The notes beneath the pieces are model-generated. The model searched no databases and had not been told where the DNA came from. It saw only the letters and a program-made list of their open reading frames with translations. The translations under genes were made by a program, and so were the position numbers. A DNA stretch of 64,000 nt from G963662985 sp963662985 (GTDB lineage Bacteria > Chloroflexota > Anaerolineae > Anaerolineales > UBA11579). Shown here in pieces: positions 8,988 through 17,591 of this stretch (position 1 is its first letter; every line of letters begins with the position of its first letter). The stretch is taken from the NCBI GenBank assembly GCA_963662985.1, contig OY760067.1, positions 806,001 through 870,000 of the forward strand, in the 5' to 3' direction.

Positions 8988-9764
8988 ATGAAATATTCAA
9001 AAATAATTCTATTAAGTCTTTTATTTTTAATTGTTTTGGTCCCCCAATTTCAAATTGTCGCCCAAGATGGAATTTTCTGTGGAGAAGACCAATTTGATGT
9101 CACAGATGGACAAGGTCTTGTCGATTTATGTACTGCCTTTTTAGAAGAGAATCCTGAGGATTTGATGGGATATTTTTTTCTAGGGTATGGATATTATGAG
9201 CTAGGAGAATTTGAAACTGCCATAGAACAATATAGCAAAGCCATTGAATTAGATCCCACTCAAGACGGTCTATATTCAGAAAGAGGGACAACTTATTCCC
9301 AATTAGGAGAATATGAACTTGCCCTCAAAGATTTTGACCAAGCAATTGCTTTATACCCGAATTATGAAAAAGCATATGGAAATCGAGCTGAAGTATATCT
9401 AATTCTAGAACGATATGAAGAAGCCCTTGCTGACTATATGAAATCCATTGAAATTGATCCAGAATATGAATATGGCTATCAAGGGATTGCAGACGTATAT
9501 TACCAACAAGAAGATTTTGACAAAGCAATTGAATATGCCACCATTGCCATTGACCTAAACCCATTCTACGCAAGTGCTTACGAAACACGTGGGCTCACAT
9601 ATTTACGAAAAGCACAATTATTTAATTCTACTCATGATTATATTGATGCCATGACCTACTATAAACTTCAAGGTAATCTTGATGCAGCACAAGATATGAA
9701 AATAAAAATTTTTACTCAATTAGGTGTACTTTTAGCAAATTATGGAGAAAGACAAGCACAATGA
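8988..9764 (+). CDS. Exported TPR-repeat protein
   Basis: A signal peptide (hydrophobic residues 6-25, then VAQ-DG) is followed by about four to five tandem tetratricopeptide repeats, such as YFFLGYGYYELGEFETAIEQ and YSERGTTYSQLGEYELALKD. TPR arrays bind other proteins; the partner is unknown. Two cysteines near the mature N-terminus (CGEDQFD, DLCTAF) could form a disulphide. The next gene overlaps by 4 bases (ATGA) and encodes a similar protein, so the pair is co-translated and probably came from duplication. Confidence 0.8.
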   Translation: MKYSKIILLSLLFLIVLVPQFQIVAQDGIFCGEDQFDVTDGQGLVDLCTAFLEENPEDLMGYFFLGYGYYELGEFETAIEQYSKAIELDPTQDGLYSERGTTYSQLGEYELALKDFDQAIALYPNYEKAYGNRAEVYLILERYEEALADYMKSIEIDPEYEYGYQGIADVYYQQEDFDKAIEYATIAIDLNPFYASAYETRGLTYLRKAQLFNSTHDYIDAMTYYKLQGNLDAAQDMKIKIFTQLGVLLANYGERQAQ

Positions 9765-10561
9765 AAAAACAAAATCTGTTTCTATTGTTAATTTTACTCA
9801 GCACCTTTTTTTCAACCAACTTAATTCATGCCCAAGAAGAAGAGCTAGATTTTTACTGTGGTCACATTGAAACATTTTTTCAAGAGGATGCAGAAACGAT
9901 TGAAATTTGTTCAGATTATTTAATCGATCACCCAGAAGATTGGAAAAGTTATTACTATCGTGCCCTATCCTATACAAAAATGAAAGAGTATCAAAAAGCA
10001 GTAGAGGATTATTCAAAATCATTAGAAATCGCACCCGATAATTTTTTAGCCAATCGTAATCGCGGAGACTTATATTTTTATATCTATAAAGAATACGAGA
10101 AAGCAGTTGAAGATTTCACCATCTATTTAGACGCATTAGCTTCTTACGGTGAAGAAGATGATGAAATTTTTTTTAACCGCGCTATGGGATATTATTATTC
10201 CGAAGAATTTGAAAAAGCACATTATGATTTTCAACAATTAATTACCTCACAATCAGAAGCTGTCTCTATTAGTGATTATCTGCCGATTAGTGATTGTTAC
10301 GTGATTGTCAAAGATTATGAAAATGGCATTACACTTTTAGATACCTATATAGAACAATTCCCTTTAGATTATTCTGGATATTTTCTAAGAGGATTTGCAA
10401 AAGCAAATATTGGTGACTATCTTTTTGCAATAGATGATTTATCTACTTCGCTCTTGTACTCTGATGAAAATTTAGAAGAAGGAACAGGATTCATTATGAT
10501 GATCAATCAACAATTACATGAAATAACCGATATTATAGAAATAATCGTTACGCAAGAATAA
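9761..10561 (+). CDS. Exported TPR-repeat protein, paralogue of the preceding gene
   Basis: This has the same design as its upstream partner: a signal peptide ending near IHAQEEE, an N-terminal CGHIETFF and EICSDYL cysteine pair, then TPR units such as YYYRALSYTKMKEYQKAVED and NRGDLYFYIYKEYEKAVED. The last third is less regular. The start codon overlaps the stop of the first gene (ATGA), a sign of translational coupling. It likely acts outside the membrane as a scaffold; no enzymatic motif is present. Confidence 0.75.
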   Translation: MKKQNLFLLLILLSTFFSTNLIHAQEEELDFYCGHIETFFQEDAETIEICSDYLIDHPEDWKSYYYRALSYTKMKEYQKAVEDYSKSLEIAPDNFLANRNRGDLYFYIYKEYEKAVEDFTIYLDALASYGEEDDEIFFNRAMGYYYSEEFEKAHYDFQQLITSQSEAVSISDYLPISDCYVIVKDYENGITLLDTYIEQFPLDYSGYFLRGFAKANIGDYLFAIDDLSTSLLYSDENLEEGTGFIMMINQQLHEITDIIEIIVTQE

Positions 10562-10703
10562 ACCTTTCTATCACAATCGATGATATTGAAAAATAAAGTA
10601 CAAAAATTCACAGATTCATTCAATACCTTAAAACATTGCAACCTCACCCTTCCAGTTTCGTATTATTATTTAAGTCAAACTCAATAAAAAGGTGTTTAAA
10701 AAA

Positions 10704-11804
10704 ATGAATATTCAATGGGAAAAACAAACTCGAGTGATCCTTTTAGTGATTCTCTCCATCCTCACGCTAGTCTTCGCTTTCTTTTTTAAAGAATTCATCA
10801 AATATCTCAGCATATCCGCTCTAATGGCCTTCATCCTCAGCCCCCTCAAAGACAAAGCCCAAGCCCGATTCAATCTCTCAAACAAAGCTGCCACAGGAGT
10901 AGTGTTCTTTCTCTTCGTCCTCCTACTCATCTTGCTCCTAGTCCTACTCATTCCATTAATGATTACCACAGCGGATGAGCTCATTTCAGAAGCAATCATC
11001 TTCCAAGATGCAATTGACGCGTGGAGTGTAAATTTGCAATCCCATGGCATCCCCTTTGCATCATCAATCTCCAACCTAGACTTAAATGAATTCACTACCA
11101 AAATCATCAATCCCGAAGCGATTATCGGCACCGCCAGCTTCTTCACAGAAAACATATTTGTTGCCTTTATGATCTTCTTTGTCATGTACTACTTAATCCT
11201 AGATCACGACAGCATGTTTGCCTTAATTCTCAAAACAATCCCCAAGATCGAACGTCCCGACTTTCAAAAACTCATCACCAAACTCAAAGAAATCTGGCGC
11301 ACTTATCTCAAAGGTCAGTTAGCTCTTTCCACCATCATCGGATTGGTCACCTTAGTGATCTGCCTCATCATCGGCATGCCCGGCACAGGCATCTTAGTTG
11401 CCTTCAGCATGGTGCTCACCTTGATCCCCTCATTTGGCACTGCATCCATGTCCATTCTTGCCGCCGCCACAGCCGAAATCACCGGCTCCAACACCTTGTC
11501 CATCAGCCCCCTCTGGTTCGGTGTAATCACATTAATCCTCATGCAAGGGGTACACTTCTTTGAAGTCTATTGGCTCCGTCCCCGCATCATGGGCAAAAGT
11601 ATGAACCTTCACCCCGCCGTGGTTATCATTGCAGTGATCGCTTCATTGTCACTCTCCGGCATCTTCTTAGTGCTCATCATCATCCCTTTGCTAAGCTCCC
11701 TCATGTTGATCTCCAAATTTGTCTATGCCCGCATGGTGGGCATCTCCCCATGGGAAAAAGTATTACCTGATGAACCTGAGGAACAACAAATAATTGTAAA
11801 GTAA
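10704..11804 (+). CDS. AI-2E family (PerM/YdiK-like) membrane transporter
   Basis: The product is about 366 aa with seven to eight membrane helices in the AI-2E/PerM pattern: two helices at the N-terminus (LVILSILTLVFAFFF, then SISALMAFILSPLKDKAQ), an extracytoplasmic loop near residues 90-150, and a conserved second half with TYLKGQLALSTIIGLVTLVI, PGTGILVAFSMVLTLIPSFG and YWLRPRIMGKSMNLHPAVV. Family members export small molecules or exchange ions; the substrate is not predictable. The ATG at 10704 is preferred over an in-frame GTG at 10692 because the GGTG at 10691-10694 then serves as the SD. Confidence 0.85.
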   Translation: MNIQWEKQTRVILLVILSILTLVFAFFFKEFIKYLSISALMAFILSPLKDKAQARFNLSNKAATGVVFFLFVLLLILLLVLLIPLMITTADELISEAIIFQDAIDAWSVNLQSHGIPFASSISNLDLNEFTTKIINPEAIIGTASFFTENIFVAFMIFFVMYYLILDHDSMFALILKTIPKIERPDFQKLITKLKEIWRTYLKGQLALSTIIGLVTLVICLIIGMPGTGILVAFSMVLTLIPSFGTASMSILAAATAEITGSNTLSISPLWFGVITLILMQGVHFFEVYWLRPRIMGKSMNLHPAVVIIAVIASLSLSGIFLVLIIIPLLSSLMLISKFVYARMVGISPWEKVLPDEPEEQQIIVK

Positions 11805-11857
11805 TTCAACAAGTTAATTTCCCCTCATTGCATCTTTCACCTTCATATAAAATGATG

Positions 11858-11863
11858 TAAAAT
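11858..11863 (+). promoter_or_regulatory. -10 element of the ssb promoter
   Basis: TGTAAAAT (hexamer 11858-11863) is an extended -10 about 94 bases before the ssb ATG. It implies a leader of roughly 86 bases, long enough for the fold described next. Confidence 0.4.
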
Positions 11864-11879
11864 GGATACCAATAACTAC

Positions 11880-11939
11880 GTGAGAGTACATGCAACCCGC
11901 GCTGCCAAAACTGGCAGAAATCGAAAGCCTGCTTCTCAC
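11880..11939 (+). promoter_or_regulatory. Structured ssb leader with a possible upstream ORF
   Basis: The leader can pair GTGAGA (11880-11885) with TCTCAC (11934-11939), enclosing a perfect hairpin CTGCCA-AAAC-TGGCAG (11902-11917). An ATG at 11890 opens a 57-codon frame that overlaps the ssb start in another frame. Both could serve translational control of ssb. It does not match a leader family I recognise. Confidence 0.35.
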
Positions 11940-11956
11940 ATACGAAAGGAAAAAAC

Positions 11957-12367
11957 ATGTATCAAAAAGTCACAATCGTTGGCAATCTAGGGCGTGCGCC
12001 AGAAATGCGCTACACCCCCTCCGGTCAAGCCGTCACAAATTTCTCTGTGGCCACCAATTATAGCTATACTAGCGCCAATGGCGAACGCGTTAAAGAAACC
12101 ACTTGGTTCCGTGTATCTGCATGGGGCAAACAAGCAGAAATTTGTAATCAATTTCTCACCACTGGCTCTAAAGTCATGGTAGAAGGTCGTTTAGTTGCTG
12201 ATAAAGCCACTGGTGGACCCCGCATTTATAATAAAAATGATGGCTCTCCCGCTGCATCTTTCGAGATCCGCTCCGAACGCGTAGTCTTCCTCTCTTCTCG
12301 AGGAGATCAAGATCAAGGCGCATTCATGGATATGGATATGCCCGAAGAAGACGATATTCCATTCTAG
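11957..12367 (+). CDS. ssb: Single-stranded DNA-binding protein
   Basis: The 136-residue protein begins with the SSB signature VTIVGNLGRAPEMRYTPSGQAVTNFSVATN and has the OB-fold block ETTWFRVSAWGKQAEICNQFL. It ends in an acidic tail with EEDDIPF, the tip that recruits repair and replication partners. SSB coats single-stranded DNA during replication and repair. An AAAGGA SD lies upstream. In many bacteria ssb sits between rpsF and rpsR; here it stands apart and opens a run of genome-maintenance genes. Confidence 0.97.
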   Translation: MYQKVTIVGNLGRAPEMRYTPSGQAVTNFSVATNYSYTSANGERVKETTWFRVSAWGKQAEICNQFLTTGSKVMVEGRLVADKATGGPRIYNKNDGSPAASFEIRSERVVFLSSRGDQDQGAFMDMDMPEEDDIPF

Positions 12368-12390
12368 ATCAACTGTAAAATAACCCAAAC

Positions 12391-12418
12391 GAGTATCTCA
12401 TCTTCGGATGAGATACTC
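12391..12418 (+). terminator. UUCG-loop hairpin after ssb
   Basis: GAGTATCTCATC and its perfect complement enclose a TTCG tetraloop. The following T run is interrupted (TTAATTGTTT), so it may be a partial terminator that lowers expression of the downstream genes. Confidence 0.7.
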
Positions 12419-12444
12419 TTAATTGTTTAAATAGGAATCAAAAA

Positions 12445-12810
12445 ATGACCCCTCCTAAAAAAATCAATCTTCCCAACAACAGCCAACCTGCCCGCCGCAT
12501 TATTCGAGATAAAGATATGAGCACTAACTATGCCAATATGGTGCGCGTGGTGCATTCGCCTCATGAATTTATCTTTGATTTTGGGCAGATTATCCCCGGA
12601 GATCTTCTGCTCCCTATCAAATCTCGCATCATTATGACCCCCATCGGCGCAAAGTTACTCCTCAATGCCTTAAAAGAAAATTTAGACAAATACGAAGATC
12701 AAAACGGTGAAATCATCCTTCCCGAACGACCCAACTTAGCTTCTCAACTTTTCAAAAACATCAACCTCGGTGAAGATGATCCTTCTCCTGAAGATAATTC
12801 ACAACTTTGA
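12445..12810 (+). CDS. DUF3467 family protein
   Basis: This 121-residue protein fits the DUF3467 pattern: a YANMVRVVHSPHEFIFDFGQ segment, the core SRIIMTPIGAKLLLNALKEN, and an acidic C-terminal tail. The family is small, soluble and without a known biochemical role. It lies 24 bases before the translin-family gene, and both sit between ssb and a nuclease, so a nucleic-acid-related role is possible, but only by association. Confidence 0.75.
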   Translation: MTPPKKINLPNNSQPARRIIRDKDMSTNYANMVRVVHSPHEFIFDFGQIIPGDLLLPIKSRIIMTPIGAKLLLNALKENLDKYEDQNGEIILPERPNLASQLFKNINLGEDDPSPEDNSQL

Positions 12811-12834
12811 TCTCAACAAAAAGAAAGAACTCAC

Positions 12835-13467
12835 ATGGAAAACCTTGAAAAAATTGCCCAAGAAATCAGCATTAGCCTTGATGAACACACCAAAGTCCGC
12901 GACAATGCCCTCTCCACCTCTCGCTCCCTCACTCGCCATTGCGCCAACACCATCCGTGCCGTACATCGTCAAGATTGGGATGCCGCAGACAAAGAACTCA
13001 ACGCTGCCCAAGGCTTGGTCGATCAAATTCATACAGAACTAACCGATTTCCCCAACCTTTATTTTGCGGGCTATACCCAAGATGCGATCAAAGAATTTGC
13101 AGAAGCTTCAATCTTCTATTCTTTAATGAAAACCGATACTCTTCCTTCCCACACTGATTTACGCATTGAACCCAACACTTATCTCAAAGGCTTTGCCGAA
13201 GTAGTAGGTGAACTACGTCGCCGTGTGTTGGATGAACTTTTACATGGCTATTCTGACGATGTGGATAAAATGCTCAACTATATGGATGACATATATTCTG
13301 TTTTGGTCTCCATGGACTACCCTGATGCAGTCACCAACGGATTGCGCCGCTTAACCGATGTGAGCCGTTCCATCATCGAACGTACTCGCGGAGATGTGAC
13401 CATGTCCTATCGTCAAGAACAATTAGAAAAACGGCTCAAAGAGGTTGAAGAAACCCTTAAAAACTGA
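12835..13467 (+). CDS. Translin/TRAX family protein
   Basis: The protein is all alpha-helical in pattern. It carries the translin signature YLKGFAEVVGELRRRVLDEL (residues 118-137) and an N-terminal helix with REN-like spacing (RDNALSTSRSLTRHCANTIRA). Translin and TRAX bind and, in TRAX-like members, cut single-stranded RNA or DNA; eukaryotic versions form the C3PO ribonuclease. Archaeal and some bacterial relatives are often mislabelled haloacid dehalogenases. Here it sits directly upstream of a Cas4-like nuclease gene (3-base gap), so it may belong to a nucleic-acid processing group. Acidic residues in the signature helix are compatible with activity, but I cannot confirm catalysis. Confidence 0.75.
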   Translation: MENLEKIAQEISISLDEHTKVRDNALSTSRSLTRHCANTIRAVHRQDWDAADKELNAAQGLVDQIHTELTDFPNLYFAGYTQDAIKEFAEASIFYSLMKTDTLPSHTDLRIEPNTYLKGFAEVVGELRRRVLDELLHGYSDDVDKMLNYMDDIYSVLVSMDYPDAVTNGLRRLTDVSRSIIERTRGDVTMSYRQEQLEKRLKEVEETLKN

Positions 13468-13470
13468 TCC

Positions 13471-13740
13471 ATGGCAAGCAAAAAGGCAAAAAAAACTTTC
13501 CCTCAACAGATCAACGCTTCCGAACTGGGCACCTTTCTTTATTGCCGCAGAGCATGGTGGTATCAAAAGAACGGCGAGAAATCTGCCAATCAAAAACAAA
13601 TGAATTTGGGCACCCAATTGCACGAAGAACATGGCAAACAAGTCATGCAAACAGGCTGCCTGCAAACCATCGCCATCCTATTTTTGCTTGGTGCCGCAAT
13701 TTTGCTTTTGATTCTGTTTTTGCAAAGGATGATCGCATGA
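13471..13740 (+). CDS. N-terminal half of a split, membrane-anchored Cas4-like nuclease
   Basis: Residues 12-55 match the start of Cas4/Dna2-type nucleases: INASELGTFLYCRRAWWY supplies the first Fe-S cysteine, and NLGTQLHEEHGKQV supplies the conserved His. From residue 62 the protein becomes a membrane helix (LQTIAILFLLGAAILLLILFL) and then stops. The stop overlaps the start of the next gene as ATGA, and that gene begins with a second membrane helix and continues with the catalytic half of the same nuclease. The arrangement looks like one gene with a membrane hairpin that was split, or a frameshift inside it. Confidence 0.7.
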   Translation: MASKKAKKTFPQQINASELGTFLYCRRAWWYQKNGEKSANQKQMNLGTQLHEEHGKQVMQTGCLQTIAILFLLGAAILLLILFLQRMIA

Positions 13741-14270
13741 ACTTCCCCTTCCCCATCGCACCAGTGTTGATCATATTCTTCATTTTATTTGCGGTTCTTT
13801 TTTTTGTATTGGCTGCGCGTGAACAAGAAAAAACCGGCCTCCCCGGGGGAAAGGTGGTCTATTCTGACACCAATCTTTGGCAAAAAGTAGAGATCCCGTT
13901 GTATCACAAAGATCTCAAACTTGCTGGGAAGCCAGATTATATTGTGCAAGTGCAAAATGAATGGATCCCCATTGAAGTAAAAACAGGCCGAACACCTAAA
14001 GCGCCTTATGATTCGCATATTTTTCAGCTTGCCGCTTATTGCCTTTTAGTAGAAAATGAATATGGTCAACGTCCTAGTTATGGCATCATTCATTATCCTG
14101 AAAAAGATTATAAAATAGATTATACGAGTGAACTTGAAGCATCTACTTTAATGCTCATTCGAGAGATTCAAACTGCACAAACCCAAAAAGAGATTCATTG
14201 TTCTCATCAAAATCCTCAAAAGTGTAAGAGCTGTGGATTTCGTGAGATTTGCAATGAATCCTTGGTCTAA
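13737..14270 (+). CDS. C-terminal catalytic half of the split Cas4-like nuclease
   Basis: The 177-residue product begins with a membrane helix (PIAPVLIIFFILFAVLFFVLA), then carries the nuclease core: AGKPDYIV with the metal-binding Asp, PIEVKTGR with the ExK motif, and HIFQLAAYCLLVE, the usual Cas4 QLAAYA-like helix. Three cysteines of the Fe-S site are at the end (CKSCGFREIC), while the fourth lies on the other polypeptide. Cas4-type enzymes are 5'-3' exonucleases acting on single-stranded ends. No CRISPR array or cas gene is in the window, so a repair or competence role is more likely. The start at 13737 is set by the ATGA overlap and by the family match. Confidence 0.75.
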   Translation: MNFPFPIAPVLIIFFILFAVLFFVLAAREQEKTGLPGGKVVYSDTNLWQKVEIPLYHKDLKLAGKPDYIVQVQNEWIPIEVKTGRTPKAPYDSHIFQLAAYCLLVENEYGQRPSYGIIHYPEKDYKIDYTSELEASTLMLIREIQTAQTQKEIHCSHQNPQKCKSCGFREICNESLV

Positions 14271-14296
14271 AGTTTAATGAAGAACAGAGAAAATTT

Positions 14297-15166
14297 ATGA
14301 ATACAAAAAATCCATTCAAAAAAGTTCAACTCGTCACCTCCACACGCGTAAAAAACGCAGAGGCATATATTGAATTTCTTAGCAAAGAATTTTCTCAGCA
14401 TGGCTATCAAGTTTCCACCCACTGGCTAGACACAAAACCTGAAATCGCCTTAGATAAATGCAAAGCCGATATGGTTGTAGTCTTAGGTGGAGATGGCACC
14501 ATCTTACGCGTGAGCCATGAATGTGCTCAGTGTGGCATTCCCATTTTGGGCATCCATCAAGCACGTTTAGGATTCTTAATTGAAATCAATGGCGATAACT
14601 TCCCTTATATTTTTCCTGCCTTAGACAACGGAGAATTTTGGATTGAAAGCCGAACTATGCTAGAAGCTGAATTATGGCGTGATGGCAAACAAATGGGTTC
14701 TTGGCTGGCACTCAATGAAGCCTTTATCGGGCGCGGCCCTTCTGTACGTCCTGTTCATCTCACAATGCATTTAGACCAAACCCCAGTTACTACATATGTA
14801 GCAGACGGCTTGATTCTTGCCACTCCTACCGGTTCCACAGCCTATTCTCTCGCAGCTGGTGGTCCAATCCTCCCCCCTGAATTATGCAATATTGTGGTCA
14901 CCCCTGTGGCACCTCATTTTTCACTTGAACGATCTTTGATCTTATCTGAAGGAACACAAATCGAAGTAACCCTCTCCTCTAGCCTTGATGCCCTACTAAG
15001 CGTAGATGGGCAACCATCGATCAACTTACAAACCGACGATCACATCATTGTGAGAACTTCAGATTTTCGCACAAAATTTGTGCGTTTTGAAGCCAAAACT
15101 TCATTTTATAAAAAAATCATTCCGTTGATGGGGGTAAATCCCATAACAGAAGATAATCAAAAATAA
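14297..15166 (+). CDS. nadK: NAD kinase
   Basis: NadK phosphorylates NAD to NADP. The GGDGT motif (VVLGGDGTILR, residues 59-69) and the downstream LATPTGSTAYSLAAGGPI block are diagnostic. At 289 residues the length is usual for bacteria. It follows the Cas4-like gene by 26 bases and precedes a membrane protein gene and recN; nadK next to recN is a common pairing in bacteria. Confidence 0.95.
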   Translation: MNTKNPFKKVQLVTSTRVKNAEAYIEFLSKEFSQHGYQVSTHWLDTKPEIALDKCKADMVVVLGGDGTILRVSHECAQCGIPILGIHQARLGFLIEINGDNFPYIFPALDNGEFWIESRTMLEAELWRDGKQMGSWLALNEAFIGRGPSVRPVHLTMHLDQTPVTTYVADGLILATPTGSTAYSLAAGGPILPPELCNIVVTPVAPHFSLERSLILSEGTQIEVTLSSSLDALLSVDGQPSINLQTDDHIIVRTSDFRTKFVRFEAKTSFYKKIIPLMGVNPITEDNQK

Positions 15167-15190
15167 ATAAAAAGCATTGAAGGAGTTGTG

Positions 15191-15718
15191 ATGACAGAAA
15201 ATAACTCAAACTATATTGGACTAACTTGTAAGGAATGTGGGCAACCCATCGACATAAAAACTGCCATCCATACCCCCACTGGCTATATCTGCAAAAACTG
15301 CCGCAATCAACGTAGCAAGAATTTCAGCACCAGCAAAGGGATTGATTTTCTTGTTGGCAGCGTGATTGCTTTAGTATTCAGCGCCCTCACAAGTTTATTG
15401 ATTGGGTTTATCTCATCTGCTTTAAGTTTCTACAGCTATTTCATCATTATCTTTGTCACACCATTCGTTGGAAAATTAATTGCAAATATTGTACGTGCTG
15501 CCACCGGAAAACGCCGCTCAAATGCTCTTTTCCTTGTCACCACCGTTGCCACAGCTCTTGGAGCATTTTTACCAGTTTCAGGTATAATATTTTTGATAAT
15601 CACAGGTGGGATGGACACTTTGGGCATTTTGATGATTGCAATTGCACCTTTAGTTTATGCAATTATGCTCACAGGCTCCTACTATTTTTACATTTCAGGA
15701 AGAAGAATTAAATTTTAA
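15191..15718 (+). CDS. Membrane protein with N-terminal zinc-ribbon-like motif
   Basis: The first 45 residues hold two CxxC pairs (CKECGQ and CKNCRN) that look like a small zinc ribbon. The rest has about four membrane helices (residues 55-80, 82-105, 118-140, 145-170). The ATG at 15191 is preferred over a GTG three bases earlier because AGGAG at 15181-15185 is then spaced correctly. It sits 2 bases before recN and is probably co-transcribed. I do not recognise the family. Confidence 0.6.
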   Translation: MTENNSNYIGLTCKECGQPIDIKTAIHTPTGYICKNCRNQRSKNFSTSKGIDFLVGSVIALVFSALTSLLIGFISSALSFYSYFIIIFVTPFVGKLIANIVRAATGKRRSNALFLVTTVATALGAFLPVSGIIFLIITGGMDTLGILMIAIAPLVYAIMLTGSYYFYISGRRIKF

Positions 15719-15720
15719 CA

Positions 15721-17451
15721 ATGTTAGTTGAACTTCGCATTCAAAACTTTGCCATCATAGACAACCTCGAACTCGAACTCGGAGATGGGCTCACCATTCT
15801 CACCGGTGAAACAGGCGCTGGGAAATCGATCCTTTTTGATGCTGTAGAAACCCTGCTTGGGGTACGTGCTGACACCACTATCATTCGACATGGTGAAGAA
15901 CGTGCCGTCGTAGAAGGCGTATTCTCCTTAGAAGGTGAATCCAAAGACTACATCAAAGCACTTATGGCAGAAGAAGAACTTGTTGATGATAGTGATTTTC
16001 TCACCATCTCCCGCGAATTTCGCCGCAACGGCCGCAACATCGTACGCATCAATGGCAACACGGTCAATCTCAACCTGATCAAATTGATCGGACATGCCCT
16101 CATCGACTTACACGGACAATCTGAACATCTTTCTTTATTACGAGTAGAAAGCCACCTGACCCTGCTTGATCGTTTTGCTGATATTCAAACCCCACTCTCA
16201 TCCTATCAAACCGAATATGCCGCTTTACAAAAAACACGCAAAGAATTAGCTGCGCTTAAAAAAGCCGAAAAAGACGCTGCTCAAAAAGCAGATATGTTCA
16301 AATTCCAAGTCAATGAGATTTTCAGTGCAGATCTACAAGAAGATGAAGAAGACGCTCTCAAAGAAGAACGAAACCGCTTGGCCAATGCAGAAAAGCTCAC
16401 CCACCTCATCAACCTTGCCATCAGTAAATTAGACGATTCCACTCCCGAAATGCCTGCGATTAGTGACCAGTTTGGAGATGTACTTGATGCACTAGAAAAC
16501 TTACAAAACATTGATCCCAGCCAAGCAGAGAATGCAGCCACTGCTCAGACCATCTCAGATATGTTAGCCGATCTGACCAAAGAACTGCGCCTATATATCG
16601 ATGAAATAGAATTTAATGGCACCCGCCTTGAAGAGGTGGAAGAACGTCTTGCCATGATCCAAGATCTCAAACGCAAATATGGTGCAACAATCTCTGAAGT
16701 ACTCGCTTTTGCAGAGAATGCGCAAAATGAATTAGAAACAATTACACATGCTGAAGAACGCATTGCAATTCTCACTCAACAAGAACAAACGCAACGTACA
16801 AGCCTTGCCCAATTAGGGATGCAACTTGCTGAAATTCGCCATGCCGCCGCTTTACAACTAAGCGAAGGTATCGAAGCACAATTGCATGACCTGCGTATGG
16901 AAAAAGCACGTTTTATGGTGGAATTTACCACTCATCCAGACCCTAACGGTTTGCAACTTGCCGAAGGAGATCCCGTCGCATTTGATGATACCGGTTTTGA
17001 AAAGATTGAATTTATGGTCGAAACCAACCCCGGCGAAGGTTTTAAACCATTAGTCAAAGTTGCCTCTGGCGGTGAAACCTCCCGTTTAATGCTCGGTCTC
17101 AAAAACGTTTTAGCCAAAGCAGACCACACACCTACCCTAATTTTTGACGAAATCGATCAAGGTATTGGCGGTCGTGTTGGTGCAATGGTCGGGCAAAAGC
17201 TCTGGCACTTAGGACAAACCCATCAAGTGCTCTGCATCACCCACTTAGCACAACTCGCTGGCTATGGTAGCAAACACTATCACGTTCGCAAACTCGTCCA
17301 AGAAGGCCGCACTAGCACTGAAGTCATCTCTCTCACAGGCAATGATCGTCTCATGGAATTGGCGCAAATGCTTGGAGATGTAAGCGCAGGCACCTTGCAA
17401 TCAGCCAATGAGATTCTTCAAAGTGTTGAAGAATATACCCAAAGTAAATAA
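15721..17451 (+). CDS. recN: DNA repair protein RecN
   Basis: RecN is an SMC-like ATPase that gathers broken DNA ends. The N-terminus has LRIQNFAIIDNLELELGDGL and the Walker A motif TGETGAGKS (residues 31-39). A long coiled coil occupies about 170-390. The C-terminus has SGGETSRLMLGLKNV, the Walker B region LIFDEIDQGIGG and CITHLAQLAGYG. Length (576 aa) and domain order are normal. A terminator follows. Confidence 0.97.
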   Translation: MLVELRIQNFAIIDNLELELGDGLTILTGETGAGKSILFDAVETLLGVRADTTIIRHGEERAVVEGVFSLEGESKDYIKALMAEEELVDDSDFLTISREFRRNGRNIVRINGNTVNLNLIKLIGHALIDLHGQSEHLSLLRVESHLTLLDRFADIQTPLSSYQTEYAALQKTRKELAALKKAEKDAAQKADMFKFQVNEIFSADLQEDEEDALKEERNRLANAEKLTHLINLAISKLDDSTPEMPAISDQFGDVLDALENLQNIDPSQAENAATAQTISDMLADLTKELRLYIDEIEFNGTRLEEVEERLAMIQDLKRKYGATISEVLAFAENAQNELETITHAEERIAILTQQEQTQRTSLAQLGMQLAEIRHAAALQLSEGIEAQLHDLRMEKARFMVEFTTHPDPNGLQLAEGDPVAFDDTGFEKIEFMVETNPGEGFKPLVKVASGGETSRLMLGLKNVLAKADHTPTLIFDEIDQGIGGRVGAMVGQKLWHLGQTHQVLCITHLAQLAGYGSKHYHVRKLVQEGRTSTEVISLTGNDRLMELAQMLGDVSAGTLQSANEILQSVEEYTQSK

Positions 17452-17474
17452 TTAAATCTAAATCTCTTAAAAAC

Positions 17475-17507
17475 AAACACTCTCTAACTAAATCAGAGAG
17501 TGTTTTT
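17475..17507 (+). terminator. Terminator after recN
   Basis: AAACACTCTCT pairs with AGAGAGTGTTT across a 9-base loop and runs into T residues. It closes the ssb-to-recN gene run. Confidence 0.85.
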
Positions 17508-17591
17508 AATTTAATATCTATTTTTAAAATATTTTACGATTTTATTTTTTATTTTAATTCTAAGTACAATATAAAATATAGTTTTTAAATC

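Noticed and set aside
13471..14270. A CRISPR-Cas locus suggested by the Cas4-like genes
   Set aside because: No repeat-spacer array and no other cas gene is present in the window.
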